Notes under the pieces: model-generated | What the model saw: only the letters and a program-made list of their open reading frames with translations | Told to the model about the DNA's origin: nothing | Databases searched by the model: none | Source of the DNA: Phenylobacterium sp. | Lineage (GTDB): Bacteria; Pseudomonadota; Alphaproteobacteria; Caulobacterales; Caulobacteraceae | NCBI RefSeq assembly: GCF_030651755.1 | Contig: NZ_JAUSBZ010000152.1 | Span: 1-64,000, forward strand | DNA length: 64,000 nucleotides | Reading direction: 5' to 3' | In this document: piece after piece, positions 1-9,160 of the stretch | Numbering within the stretch: the first letter of the stretch is position 1 | How the letters are laid out: the number at the start of each line of letters is the position of its first letter | Position numbers and translations under genes: made by a program

Positions 1-2
1 CC

Positions 3-926
3 ACCGGCGATGGCCTGATCGACTATGCCCGGGGCGAGGAGTCAGGCCTGGCCAATCAGGGCTGGAAGGACAGCGAGGACTCCGTCTTCCACGCCGACGG
101 ACGCTTTCCCAACGGACCCATCGCCCTGGTGGAGGTGCAGGGCTACGCCTTCGCCGCCTTCCGCGCCATGGCCGACCTGGCCGAACGCCGCGGGGATCTG
201 GAATCGGCCCATCATTGGCGGGCACGCTCCGAACACCTGCGGGAGTCGGTGGAAAGCCGCTTCTGGATGGCCGACAAGGGGTTCTACGGCATGGCCATCG
301 ACGGGGACGGCGAGCTCTGCTCGGTCCTCGGCTCCAATCCCGGCCACCTGCTGTTTGTCGGCCTGCCCTCCCCGGAGCGGGGCGAGGCGGTGGCCGAGCG
401 GCTTCTGTCGACGGCGTTTTCCACCGGCTGGGGCCTGCGGACCCTGGCGGCGGGCGAGGCGCGCTTCAATCCCATGTCCTATCACAACGGCTCGGTCTGG
501 CCCCACGACACCGCCCTCTGCGTCCAGGGCATGGCCAACTATGGGGCGCGGGACGGGGTGGTGAAGATGATGTCCCACATGTTCGAGACCGCCTCCCACT
601 TCGAGATGCGCCTGCCCGAACTGTTCTGCGGCTTCCCCCGGGGGGCGGGCGAGCCGCCGGTGGCCTATCCGGTGGCCTGCCTCCCCCAGGCCTGGGCGGC
701 CGGGGCCATCTTCATGATGCTGCAGGCCTGCCTGGGCTTGAAGATCAATGGACGCGATCGGCGGGTGGAGATCGACGATCCCCGCCTGCCCATCGGCATC
801 GACCGCCTGACGGTCGAGGACCTGCGGGTCGGCCCGCACCACATCACGCTCCATTTTGAGACCCTCGACGGCAAGGTGGTCGTCCGCTGCGAGCCGGTGG
901 ATGGGGTCAAGATTGTGGTGCGTTAG
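3..926 (+). CDS. amylo-alpha-1,6-glucosidase / glycogen debranching family, C-terminal part (5' truncated by window)
   Basis: Frame 3 is open from the window edge (TGDGLIDYARGEESGLANQGWKDSEDSVFHADG...); continues as the 129..926 ORF with MSYHNGSVWPHDTALCVQGM, typical of the family. Confidence 0.8.
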   Translation, partial: TGDGLIDYARGEESGLANQGWKDSEDSVFHADGRFPNGPIALVEVQGYAFAAFRAMADLAERRGDLESAHHWRARSEHLRESVESRFWMADKGFYGMAIDGDGELCSVLGSNPGHLLFVGLPSPERGEAVAERLLSTAFSTGWGLRTLAAGEARFNPMSYHNGSVWPHDTALCVQGMANYGARDGVVKMMSHMFETASHFEMRLPELFCGFPRGAGEPPVAYPVACLPQAWAAGAIFMMLQACLGLKINGRDRRVEIDDPRLPIGIDRLTVEDLRVGPHHITLHFETLDGKVVVRCEPVDGVKIVVR

Positions 927-932
927 GCCCCA

Positions 933-2351
933 TTATCGACGCGGAACGTGCGCCAAACGCAGAATATTGGCCGCCCCAGGGGAGCCCATGGGCAGGCCGG
1001 CCAGGATCAGAATCCTCTGACCCGGCGGCGCAAGGCCCAGCGCGGCGGCCACCTCCGTCGCGATCTTGGCCAGACTCTCGGAATCGGCGGGCTGAGCCAC
1101 CACCCGGGCCTCGACCCCCCAGGTCAGGGCCAGGCGCCGGGCGACGCCTATGTGGGGGGTCAGGGCCAGGGCCGGTTGCAGGGGGCGCTCCCGGGCCAGG
1201 CGCAGCGCCGTCTGGCCGGTGGTGGTGAAGCTGGCCAGGCAGGCCACGGCCGGCCCCTGGGCGGCGCGGCCGGCGGCGGCCACCAGGGCGTCGGCGTCGG
1301 CGTCCTCGATGGGATATTCTGCCGCCATCAGCTCGGGCCAGCGGGGGTCGCGCTCCACCCGGCAGATGATGCGGTCCATGATCGACACCGCCTCCAGGGG
1401 AAAGTCGCCGGCCGCGGTCTCGGCTGACAGCATCAGGGCGTCGGCGCCCTCATAGACCGCGCCCGCCACATCGGAGGCCTCGGCCCGGGTGGGCGTCGGC
1501 GCGCTGGTCATGGATTCCAGCATCTGGGTGGCGACGATCACCGGAATGCCCCGGGTGCGGCAGGCGCGGATCAGCGCCTTCTGGACCACCGGCACGTCCT
1601 CGGGCGCGAGTTCCACCCCCAGGTCGCCCCGGGCCACCATCACCCCATCGCAGAGGTCGAGGATTTCATCGAGGGCGTCCAGGGCGGCGGGCTTCTCTAT
1701 CTTGGCCAGGACGGCGGCCCGGCCCTGGACCAGCTGGCGCAGCTCGGCCATGTCGGCGGCCCGCTGGACGAAGGAGAGCGCCACCCAGTCCACCCCCTGG
1801 TCCAGGGCGAAGGCCAGGTCCTTGCGGTCCTTGGCGGTCAGGGCGGGAATGGGGATCGGGTGGCCGGGCAGGTTGAGGCCCTTGTGGTTGGACAGGGTCT
1901 CGCCCACCACCACCTCGGTTTCGGCGAAGTCCTTGCCATGGCGGGTGACCCGCAGGCGCACCCGGCCATCGTCGATCAGGATGTCGGCGCCGACCTTCAC
2001 CGCCGCCAGGATTTCGGGATGCGGCGCGCAGACCCGGGCCGCGTCGCCGGGCGTCGGGTCGAGATCGAGGCGGAAGGCCTGGCCGGGCCGGATGCGCACC
2101 TGACCATCGGCGAACTTGCCGAGCCGCAGCTTGGGGCCTTGCAGGTCCGCCAGGACAGCGATAGGCCGACCTAGGGTCGCCTCGGCGCCCCGGACCGTGG
2201 CGATGGCCCGGGCATGGTCCTCGTGCGTCCCGTGGCTGAAATTGACCCGGAAGACATCGGCGCCGGCCCGGGCCAGCGCCTCCACCTGGGCAGGACTGCG
2301 ACTGGCGGGGCCCAGAGTGGCGACGATTCGGGCGCGGCGGGCTCGGATCAT
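933..2351 (-). CDS. pyk: pyruvate kinase
   Basis: MIRARRARIVATLGPASRSPAQVEALARAGADVFRVNFSHG; MVARGDLGVELAPEDVPVVQK; VIVATQMLESM motifs; start trimmed to MIRARR. Confidence 0.95.
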   Translation of the reverse strand: MIRARRARIVATLGPASRSPAQVEALARAGADVFRVNFSHGTHEDHARAIATVRGAEATLGRPIAVLADLQGPKLRLGKFADGQVRIRPGQAFRLDLDPTPGDAARVCAPHPEILAAVKVGADILIDDGRVRLRVTRHGKDFAETEVVVGETLSNHKGLNLPGHPIPIPALTAKDRKDLAFALDQGVDWVALSFVQRAADMAELRQLVQGRAAVLAKIEKPAALDALDEILDLCDGVMVARGDLGVELAPEDVPVVQKALIRACRTRGIPVIVATQMLESMTSAPTPTRAEASDVAGAVYEGADALMLSAETAAGDFPLEAVSIMDRIICRVERDPRWPELMAAEYPIEDADADALVAAAGRAAQGPAVACLASFTTTGQTALRLARERPLQPALALTPHIGVARRLALTWGVEARVVAQPADSESLAKIATEVAAALGLAPPGQRILILAGLPMGSPGAANILRLAHVPRR

Positions 2352-2498
2352 GGGTTCCCCGTTTGGATGTGCGGCCCGCACAGGGCCAAGATGGCGGCGA
2401 GTCACTTGGCGCCTCGCAGCTTAGCAAACGGCGCTGACCCGCCGTCGAGAAAAAGGACGCCACCACATGCGACACAACACCAGCGAGGCCCTGGCCCT

Positions 2499-4295
2499 GT
2501 GATTCAGACCCTGGACCTGTTTCCCATCGGCAACTGCTCGGCCAGCGCGCTGATCGACCGGCACGGCCGTTTCGTCTGGGGTTGCGTGCCCCGGGTGGAC
2601 GGCGACCCCTTCTTCTCGGCCCTGCTCAGCGACCGTGACCCGGCCGACGCCGACGTCCAAGGCCTGTGGGACATCCAGGCCGAGGGCCTGGCCCAGACCC
2701 GCCAGACCTATCTGCGCAACACCCCCATCGTGCGCACCGAACTGACCAACAAGGATGGGGAAAGCCTGGAGATCCTCGACTTCGCCCCGCGCTACCGGCA
2801 GTTCGGGCGGATCTATCGGCCCATGGCCATGATCCGGCTGATCCGGCCCCTGTCGGGCGCCCCGCGCATCCGCATCCGCATGCGGCCCAGCGTCAACTGG
2901 GGCCAGGCGCCCGCCCGCCAGACCACCGGCTCCAACCACATCCGCTATGTGGGCGGGCCGACCACCATGCGGCTGACCACCAATGCGCCGGTGAGCCACA
3001 TCACCGAGGAGCGGCTGTTCCGCCTGGAGGAGCCCATCGCCATGTTCCTCGGCCCCGACGAGGGGTTCGACGCCGATGTGATGGCCACCACCACCCGCAT
3101 GCTGACCGAAACCACCGACTACTGGCGCGGCTGGGTGCGCACCCTGTCGGTGCCGCTGGAGTGGCAGGAGGCGGTGATCCGCTCGGCCATCACGCTGAAG
3201 CTCTGCGCCTATGAGGAGACCGGCGCCATCGTCGCGGCATTGACCACCTCGATCCCTGAGCACGCGGAGTCCGGCCGCAACTGGGACTATCGCTACTGCT
3301 GGCTGCGGGACGCCTATTACGTGGTCCAGGCCCTGACCCGCCTGGGCGCCGCCGACATGCTGGAGAACTATCTCTCCTACCTGCGCAACCTGGTGGCCGA
3401 GGCCGGCGGCGGCCATGTGCAGCCGGTCTATGGGGTGGGGCTGGAGCCGGGGCTGACCGAGAAGATCGCCACCGCCCTGCCCGGCTATCGGGGCATGGGG
3501 CCGGTGCGCATCGGCAACCAGGCCCACGAGCACCTGCAGCACGACGTCTATGGCCAGATCATCCTGTCCACCGTGCAGGCCTTCTTCGACGAGCGCCTGC
3601 TGCGTCCGGCCACGGTGGAGGATTTCCGCGCCCTCGAGCCGGTCGGCGAGCGGGCCTATGAGGTCTACGCCACCCCCGACGCCAGCCTGTGGGAGTTCCG
3701 GGGCCGGGAGGCGATCCACACCTATTCGGCGGTGATGTGCTGGGCGGCCTGCGACCGCCTGGGCAATGCGGCGGTCCAGCTCGGCCTGCTGGAGCGGGCG
3801 GCCCTGTGGAACGCCCGGGCCGACGAGATGCGCGCCGTCATCGAGGACCGAGCCTATAACGAGGAGCTTGGCCGCTACGCCGCCACCTTCGACGGGGACG
3901 AGCTGGACGCCAGCCTGCTGCAGCTGGTGGACGTCCGCTTCACCCCCGCCAGCGACCCGAAGATGGCCGCCACCATCGCGGCGGTGGAAAAGGGCCTGCG
4001 GCGCGGCCCCTACATGCTGCGCTACGCCCTGCCCGACGACTTCGGCGAGCCCAAGACCGCCTTCAACATCTGCACCTTCTGGCTCATCGAGGCCCTGCAC
4101 CTGTCCGGCCGCACCCAGGAGGCCCGGGAGCTGTTCGAGGAGATGCTGACCAGGCGCACGGCCGCAGGGCTCCTGTCGGAGGACATCTCCTTCGACGGCG
4201 ATGAGCTGTGGGGCAACTATCCCCAGACCTATTCCCTGGTCGGGCTGATCAACTGCGCAACGCTTCTGTCCAGGCCCTGGGCGGCGGTGCGCTGA
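2499..4295 (+). CDS. glycoside hydrolase family 15 (glucoamylase/trehalase-like)
   Basis: ESGRNWDYRYCWLRDAYYVVQAL and LWGNYPQTYSLVGLINCA; GTG start proposed at VIQTLDLFPIGNCSASALIDRHG. Confidence 0.85.
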   Translation: MIQTLDLFPIGNCSASALIDRHGRFVWGCVPRVDGDPFFSALLSDRDPADADVQGLWDIQAEGLAQTRQTYLRNTPIVRTELTNKDGESLEILDFAPRYRQFGRIYRPMAMIRLIRPLSGAPRIRIRMRPSVNWGQAPARQTTGSNHIRYVGGPTTMRLTTNAPVSHITEERLFRLEEPIAMFLGPDEGFDADVMATTTRMLTETTDYWRGWVRTLSVPLEWQEAVIRSAITLKLCAYEETGAIVAALTTSIPEHAESGRNWDYRYCWLRDAYYVVQALTRLGAADMLENYLSYLRNLVAEAGGGHVQPVYGVGLEPGLTEKIATALPGYRGMGPVRIGNQAHEHLQHDVYGQIILSTVQAFFDERLLRPATVEDFRALEPVGERAYEVYATPDASLWEFRGREAIHTYSAVMCWAACDRLGNAAVQLGLLERAALWNARADEMRAVIEDRAYNEELGRYAATFDGDELDASLLQLVDVRFTPASDPKMAATIAAVEKGLRRGPYMLRYALPDDFGEPKTAFNICTFWLIEALHLSGRTQEARELFEEMLTRRTAAGLLSEDISFDGDELWGNYPQTYSLVGLINCATLLSRPWAAVR

Positions 4296-4305
4296 GCGGG
4301 CTCAG

Positions 4306-4351
4306 AGCGCGTTCCGATAAGTGGGAACCGGTTATCGGGACGAAACGCGCT
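4306..4351. repeat. dispersed imperfect palindrome, copy 1 (AGCGCGTTCCGATAAgtgggaaccggTTATCGggacgAAACGCGCT)
   Basis: Near-identical reverse-complement copy at 12898..12943; lies between convergent genes. Confidence 0.8.
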
Positions 4352-4364
4352 CCAGACATAGAGT

Positions 4365-5810
4365 TTAGGCCGGCGGCGGGGTGAAGCCGCGGACATTCTC
4401 GTCGATGGCCTGGGCCAGGGACAGGAGCCGGGCGTCGGTCCCATGGCCGCCGATCAGCTGGGCGCCCACCGGCAGGCCGTCGGCGGCGATCCCGGCCGGC
4501 AGGGTCACCGCCGGCAGCAGGCAGGCCGTCGCCAGGGCGATCCAGCCCAGCATGGTGATGTAGGGCGCGCCGCCCCCGTCGGAGAATTTCAGCCGCCGGG
4601 AGGGGAATGAGCCCTGGCTGTGGGGAAAGGCCGTGCCGGGCGCCACCGGCGCCAGGATGGCGTCATAGCCCTCGAACACCGCCTCCATCTCCCGGCGCAG
4701 TCGGGCGCGGATGGCGTCGGCCGCCAGCCAGTCCCGGTGGCGGGCCGTATAGGCCATCACCGTGCCCGCCCAGGAGAAGGGGCCGGCGCCGCGCGCCCTG
4801 GCGATGCGGGCGGCCGGGCGCATCATCTCCATGCGGCGGATCTGACCCGCCGGCATGTCGGCGCCGATGATCGCGCCCAGCAGCAGCAGGTAGGACTCCA
4901 GCAGGGTCTCGATATCCACAGGCGGCGAGATCACCTCGACGGTGGCGCCGGCGGCGGCCAGTTCGCCGGCATAGGCCACCAGCACCGCCCCCACCTGCGG
5001 ATCCAGCGGCAGGCCCGGCGCCTCCAGCCACAGGCCGATGCGGGCCTTGTGGAGGTCGGCCGGGGGCGCCTTGGGCGAGACCCCGCCATCGGCGATCACC
5101 GACAGCAGCAGACGCAGGTCCCGGGCCGAGCGGGCCATGGGGCCGATGACGTTCAGGTCCGGCTCCTGCCAGGAGCCGGGCTTGGGCGGCACATGGCCAT
5201 GCTGGGGAGTGAGCGCCCAGGTGGGCTTGTGCGAAAAGACCCCGCAGAAATGGGCCGGCACCCTCAGGGAGCCGCCGATGTCCGAGCCGATCTCCAGGGC
5301 CGTGACCCCGGCCGCGAGCGCCGCCGCCGCCCCACCGGACGATCCGCCGGGCGTGCGGGTCACGTCCCAGGGATTGTTGCTGGTCCCGTAGAGGGAATTG
5401 AAGCTCTGCCAGTCCCCGGCCATGACCGGCACATTGGTCTTGCCCCAGATCACTGCGCCTGCCCGCCTGGCCTGGGCGACTACGGCGGCGTCCTCGGCCT
5501 GGCGCCGGCGATGGACCTCCAGCCCCGCCGAGGCGGGCATGCCGCTGACGTCCAGGGTGTCCTTGATGGTCATGGGCAGGCCCGCCAGGGGCCCCAGCGC
5601 CCCGCCCCGGCCGCGGATGTCGTCAATGGCCTTGGCCCGCTCCAGGGCGCGCTCCAGATCGGCGGTGACCACGGCGTTCAGCCGCCGATGGGTCTGTTCA
5701 TGACGGGCCAGGGTGAGCTTCAGGAGCTCCACGGCGGTGACCCGGCCAGACGCCAGCAGGGCCAGCTGGCCCGAGGCGTCGAGGCTGAGCAGGTCGAGCC
5801 CGCCGTTCAT
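4365..5810 (-). CDS. amidase (amidase signature family)
   Basis: [45 protein letters not shown] signature. Confidence 0.9.
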   Translation of the reverse strand: MNGGLDLLSLDASGQLALLASGRVTAVELLKLTLARHEQTHRRLNAVVTADLERALERAKAIDDIRGRGGALGPLAGLPMTIKDTLDVSGMPASAGLEVHRRRQAEDAAVVAQARRAGAVIWGKTNVPVMAGDWQSFNSLYGTSNNPWDVTRTPGGSSGGAAAALAAGVTALEIGSDIGGSLRVPAHFCGVFSHKPTWALTPQHGHVPPKPGSWQEPDLNVIGPMARSARDLRLLLSVIADGGVSPKAPPADLHKARIGLWLEAPGLPLDPQVGAVLVAYAGELAAAGATVEVISPPVDIETLLESYLLLLGAIIGADMPAGQIRRMEMMRPAARIARARGAGPFSWAGTVMAYTARHRDWLAADAIRARLRREMEAVFEGYDAILAPVAPGTAFPHSQGSFPSRRLKFSDGGGAPYITMLGWIALATACLLPAVTLPAGIAADGLPVGAQLIGGHGTDARLLSLAQAIDENVRGFTPPPA

Positions 5811-6604
5811 GCCCCGGCCCTGGACGGACGGCCCTTGAGGCCCAGCACGTCCTGCATGTCATAGGCGCCCGGCGGCTGGCGCACCGCCCAGAGGCCGGCC
5901 TCCACCGCCCCGCGGGCGAACAGGCTGCGGTCCCGGGCCGAGTGGGACAGGGTCAGGATCTCGTCCTCGGCGGCGAAGACCACCGAATGCTCGCCGATGA
6001 TCCCGCCCCCGCGCATCACCGAATAACCGATCTCCCCTTCCGGCCGCGCCCCTGTGATCCCGTCCCGGGCCGCCCGGGCCACGGTCTCCAGGGCCACCGC
6101 GCGTCCCTCCGCGGCGGCCTGGGCCAACATGATCGCCGTGCCTGAGGGCGCGTCGACCTTGCGCCGGTGATGGGCCTCGAAGACCTCGATGTCGTAGTCG
6201 GCCGCCGCCAGGGCCCGCGCGGCCTGGGCCACCAGGCCCAGCAGCATGTTGACCCCCAGCGAGAAGTTGCCGGCCCGCACGATGGGGATGGCCTTGGCCG
6301 CCTGGTCGATCACCGCGATCTGGGCCGCATCAAAGCCGGTGGAGCCGATCACGAGCGCAATGTCGCCCCGGGCGGCGCACACCTGGGCGAGCTCGCAGGA
6401 GGCCTGGGGCGTGGAGAAGTCCACCACCACATGGGCCGCCGCCAGCGCGCTGGCCTGATCCACCAGCCGGGGATCATCGGCGCCGGGCCTATCGAAACAG
6501 GCGAAGACGCCGGCGTCGGACCGCGCCTCCAGCACGGACACCACCGCCTGGCCCATCCGGCCAAGGGCGCCTGAGACAGCGAAACGAACAGGTGCGGTCA
6601 GGAC
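5807..6604 (-). CDS. dapB: 4-hydroxy-tetrahydrodipicolinate reductase
   Basis: [67 protein letters not shown]; start trimmed from the long ORF (uncertain, 6604 or 6622). Confidence 0.9.
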   Translation of the reverse strand, partial: VLTAPVRFAVSGALGRMGQAVVSVLEARSDAGVFACFDRPGADDPRLVDQASALAAAHVVVDFSTPQASCELAQVCAARGDIALVIGSTGFDAAQIAVIDQAAKAIPIVRAGNFSLGVNMLLGLVAQAARALAAADYDIEVFEAHHRRKVDAPSGTAIMLAQAAAEGRAVALETVARAARDGITGARPEGEIGYSVMRGGGIIGEHSVVFAAEDEILTLSHSARDRSLFARGAVEAGLWAVRQPPGAYDMQDVLGLKGRPSRAGA

Positions 6605-6701
6605 GGTCTCTCCGGGGCTCACGCGACGCAAGGCAGCGAATGTCGCCCCTGGACCGGCGCGGTCAAGGGCGGAGGTGGGGGCGGAGGCAGGGCGGGGCGC
6701 T

Positions 6702-7109
6702 TTAGGCCCCAGCCAGCCAGTCCTCGCAGCGCAAACCATCGACCCGGCGAAACTCTGACAGATTGCCGGTGATCACGGTCAGGCCCCGGCTGCGAGCGTG
6801 GCCGGCGATCAGGAGGTCATAGCCGCCGATCATCTCCCCCCGCGCCTCCAGATTGGCGCGGATGTCGGCGGCATGGTCGGCGGCGCCCGCGTCAAAGGCC
6901 AGCACCTCCAGCCGCGCGGCGAACCGCTCCACCTCATTGCGATTATGCGCCGGCCGCGCCGACTTCGCCGCGCCATGCAGCAGCTCGGTCAGCACGATGG
7001 TGGAGATGCAGAGGCTGTCGGCCTCCAGATTGAACCGCTCGCGAACCTGAGGCGGCCGGTCCCGCAGCACCCGGATGCAGAGATTGGTGTCGAGCAGGTA
7101 GCGTAGCAT
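6702..7109 (-). CDS. vapC: VapC-type PIN-domain toxin
   Basis: [19 protein letters not shown]...[12 protein letters not shown]...[37 protein letters not shown]. Confidence 0.9.
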   Translation of the reverse strand: MLRYLLDTNLCIRVLRDRPPQVRERFNLEADSLCISTIVLTELLHGAAKSARPAHNRNEVERFAARLEVLAFDAGAADHAADIRANLEARGEMIGGYDLLIAGHARSRGLTVITGNLSEFRRVDGLRCEDWLAGA

Positions 7110-7331
7110 TCAGAACGGCTCGCGGCCTTGCACCGCCGGCTGATCCCGCTCGCCCAGATCGACGCCCGGCGCATCGAAGAAGTCGTCCCAGATGGCGTCG
7201 GCCGGCACGATGACCCGCCGCTTCCCATCCCGCAGCACCGCCACGGCCCGCACGCTGTCCGGAAAGGCCACGTCCTTGGGCAGACGCACAGCCTGGGAGC
7301 GATTGGACTGAAACAGGGTCGTGCGGGTCAT
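7110..7331 (-). CDS. vapB: VapB-type AbrB/MazE-like antitoxin
   Basis: MTRTTLFQSNRSQAVRLPKDVAFPDSVRAVAVLRDGKRRVIVPADAIWDDFFD; its stop codon abuts the vapC ATG. Confidence 0.9.
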   Translation of the reverse strand: MTRTTLFQSNRSQAVRLPKDVAFPDSVRAVAVLRDGKRRVIVPADAIWDDFFDAPGVDLGERDQPAVQGREPF

Positions 7332-7343
7332 GGGGCGCCTCTT

Positions 7344-7366
7344 GGGATATACGGAAGGTATATCCC
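7344..7366. promoter_or_regulatory. candidate VapBC operator: perfect palindrome GGGATATAC-GGAAG-GTATATCCC
   Basis: 9-bp perfect inverted arms with a 5-bp spacer, 13 bp upstream of the vapB ATG. Confidence 0.7.
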
Positions 7367-7460
7367 ATGGTGGGTGGGATCAAGGTCGGGGGTGGCCTTG
7401 AGCCGTTCAATCTCCTGGGCGAAGCGTCGCCACCCCCTGTCGCCCATAGTTGACATGTAG

Positions 7461-7502
7461 CTGGAGAGCGCCAAGGCCATGGCGCGTGAATTGGAGATTT
7501 GA
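7461..7502 (+). pseudogene. relic of the C-terminus of a HigB/Gp49-like toxin
   Basis: LESAKAMARELEI* reading, stop 4 nt before the antitoxin ATG; preceded in frame by a stop at 7458-7460. Confidence 0.5.
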
Positions 7503-7506
7503 GCGG

Positions 7507-7833
7507 ATGCCTCTGAAGACCAGCCGCTTCGATGCGGCCGCAGTTCTGGACACGCCCGAGGCGATCGAAGCCTTCCTGGAGGACGCCTTCCAATCCGGCG
7601 ACGCGTCCTTCATCACCCACGCCCTGGGGATCGTCGCCCGGGCCAATGGGATGTCGCAACTGGCCGAAGAAACCGGCCTCTCCCGCCAGGCCCTCTACAA
7701 GGCGCTCAGCGCCGAGGGCCGCCCGGAGTTCAGCACCGTCCTCAAGGTGGCCGGCGCCCTGGGCTTCCGGCTGCATCCGGAGCGGGCATTCACGCCGCCG
7801 CGCCCAACGGACTTCAATCAGCTTGTCCGCTGA
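7507..7833 (+). CDS. HigA-2-type addiction module antidote (orphan)
   Basis: SRFDAAAVLDTPEAIEAFLEDAFQSGDASFITHALGIVARANGMSQLAEETGLSRQALYKALSAEGRPEFSTVLKVAGALGFRL matches the putative addiction-module antidote pattern. Confidence 0.85.
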   Translation: MPLKTSRFDAAAVLDTPEAIEAFLEDAFQSGDASFITHALGIVARANGMSQLAEETGLSRQALYKALSAEGRPEFSTVLKVAGALGFRLHPERAFTPPRPTDFNQLVR

Positions 7834-8890
7834 GGTTCTGGACGATGAAACGCGCCCGGTAGAGCAACTCGTCAAACGTCAGGATTTCGGGCGAACGCAC
7901 GTTCCGCCGATAGAGCTCGAAGCACGCAATTTTATCGTCGTTTCCAGATAACTCACCAGAGTTTCCAACAACGAGGAAACCACGCGGCTCAACAGAATAC
8001 GTCAGATCTGTCGTGTCATTACCCGCGGCGTCCTTCATCACTTCCCGGAAGCGCCGGCGGGCAAAATCAAATGTGGTTTTCTGCACCTGCGTAACCGCGT
8101 TGGAAACCTCACTACTCACCCCATAGCAGCCAGGGCGATAGGGCTCCGCCGTTTGTCTGAGCAGGGCGGTGCTGTCTTTCTTGATCTCGACGAAAACGAA
8201 CTGGCTGACCTGCGCGCGGGTTCGCATCAGCGCGTCTACGGTTTTTCCCGCTCGGTCGAATTCGTGCCCGGTGGTCTTTGCCATCAAGGTCTCTGACACT
8301 TTGCCCATGGCTACGTAGTGGAGCCCGTGTCCGAATATCCAAGAATTGACCTCAAAGAACGCTTGCCAGTCCGCCTCTGAGAGCCCTTTTCCCATGCGGT
8401 GTTCAAAGTCGTCCAACACCGAACGCTTCGCTGCCAACGCGTATATATCTTGGTGTAGCTCAGGAGACTCGGCTAGTTGGGCGATGACGTCGGCCGCTTT
8501 GTTCGATGTCAGAAGACTTGTGAGCGCTGCAAGACTCACATTCTCCAATGAAACTTTCGTCTTTCGGGCGTCACCGAAGTCGAGGCTTGCTATAATTCTC
8601 AAGAAATCGCGGATTTGGGCTAGTTGAAAATGGGTGACCTGCACCCGGGAATCCTCACGCCACCCATAGGTCTTATGGTGAGTAAGCTTGATAAGCGCGA
8701 AAGTGCCGAAGTCAGATTTGTCATTCACCCAGAAGGCTTTGACCGCTAGCTTGCAGCGTTGGGTGACGTCTATGCCACCGATGACCTCCTCGCTTGCGCC
8801 ACATATCGTAGCGTAGGCACCATTGGGACCCGGGTGAACATAGAGCTTATCAGGCGTGTAGTTCGCCAAGTATTCCGCATCATCGCTCAT
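7814..8890 (-). CDS. Shedu-like (DUF4263) nuclease, candidate anti-phage protein
   Basis: C-terminal DWQAFFEVNSWIFGHGL...TVDALMRTRAQVSQFVFVEIKKDSTALL...RPGCYGVSSEVSNAVTQVQK...EPRGFLVVGNSGEL...EILTFDELLYRARFIV; PD-(D/E)xK-like D..EIKK; visibly lower GC than its neighbours. Confidence 0.75.
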   Translation of the reverse strand: MSDDAEYLANYTPDKLYVHPGPNGAYATICGASEEVIGGIDVTQRCKLAVKAFWVNDKSDFGTFALIKLTHHKTYGWREDSRVQVTHFQLAQIRDFLRIIASLDFGDARKTKVSLENVSLAALTSLLTSNKAADVIAQLAESPELHQDIYALAAKRSVLDDFEHRMGKGLSEADWQAFFEVNSWIFGHGLHYVAMGKVSETLMAKTTGHEFDRAGKTVDALMRTRAQVSQFVFVEIKKDSTALLRQTAEPYRPGCYGVSSEVSNAVTQVQKTTFDFARRRFREVMKDAAGNDTTDLTYSVEPRGFLVVGNSGELSGNDDKIACFELYRRNVRSPEILTFDELLYRARFIVQNLSGQAD

Positions 8891-9160
8891 AGCGGCAAGA
8901 TATCGCGGTTCTCGCTCGCTTGGCTAGGCCGATCAACTGGGGCTGGTCTGCACTTGCCGAGGACTTGCGCGCCAAAGTCCAAAGGACTGGGCTAACAGCG
9001 GCGTTTCCGAGCGGCCGCTCAGAGCCAGAACCGGCCAACAACTCCCCACCTCCCGCAATTCCTACCGCCCCGCAGGAGTCTTGCGGTTGTGGCGGGGGGG
9101 CGGGGTATGTAGGTTGCGGCCCTCTTCCATCACCAGTGTCTGCAAGGACCGTCCGCGCTC

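Noticed and set aside
6943-7875. 310-aa minus-strand ORF overlapping vapBC and the antitoxin
   Set aside because: Out of frame with vapB/vapC and antisense to the antitoxin; no domain.
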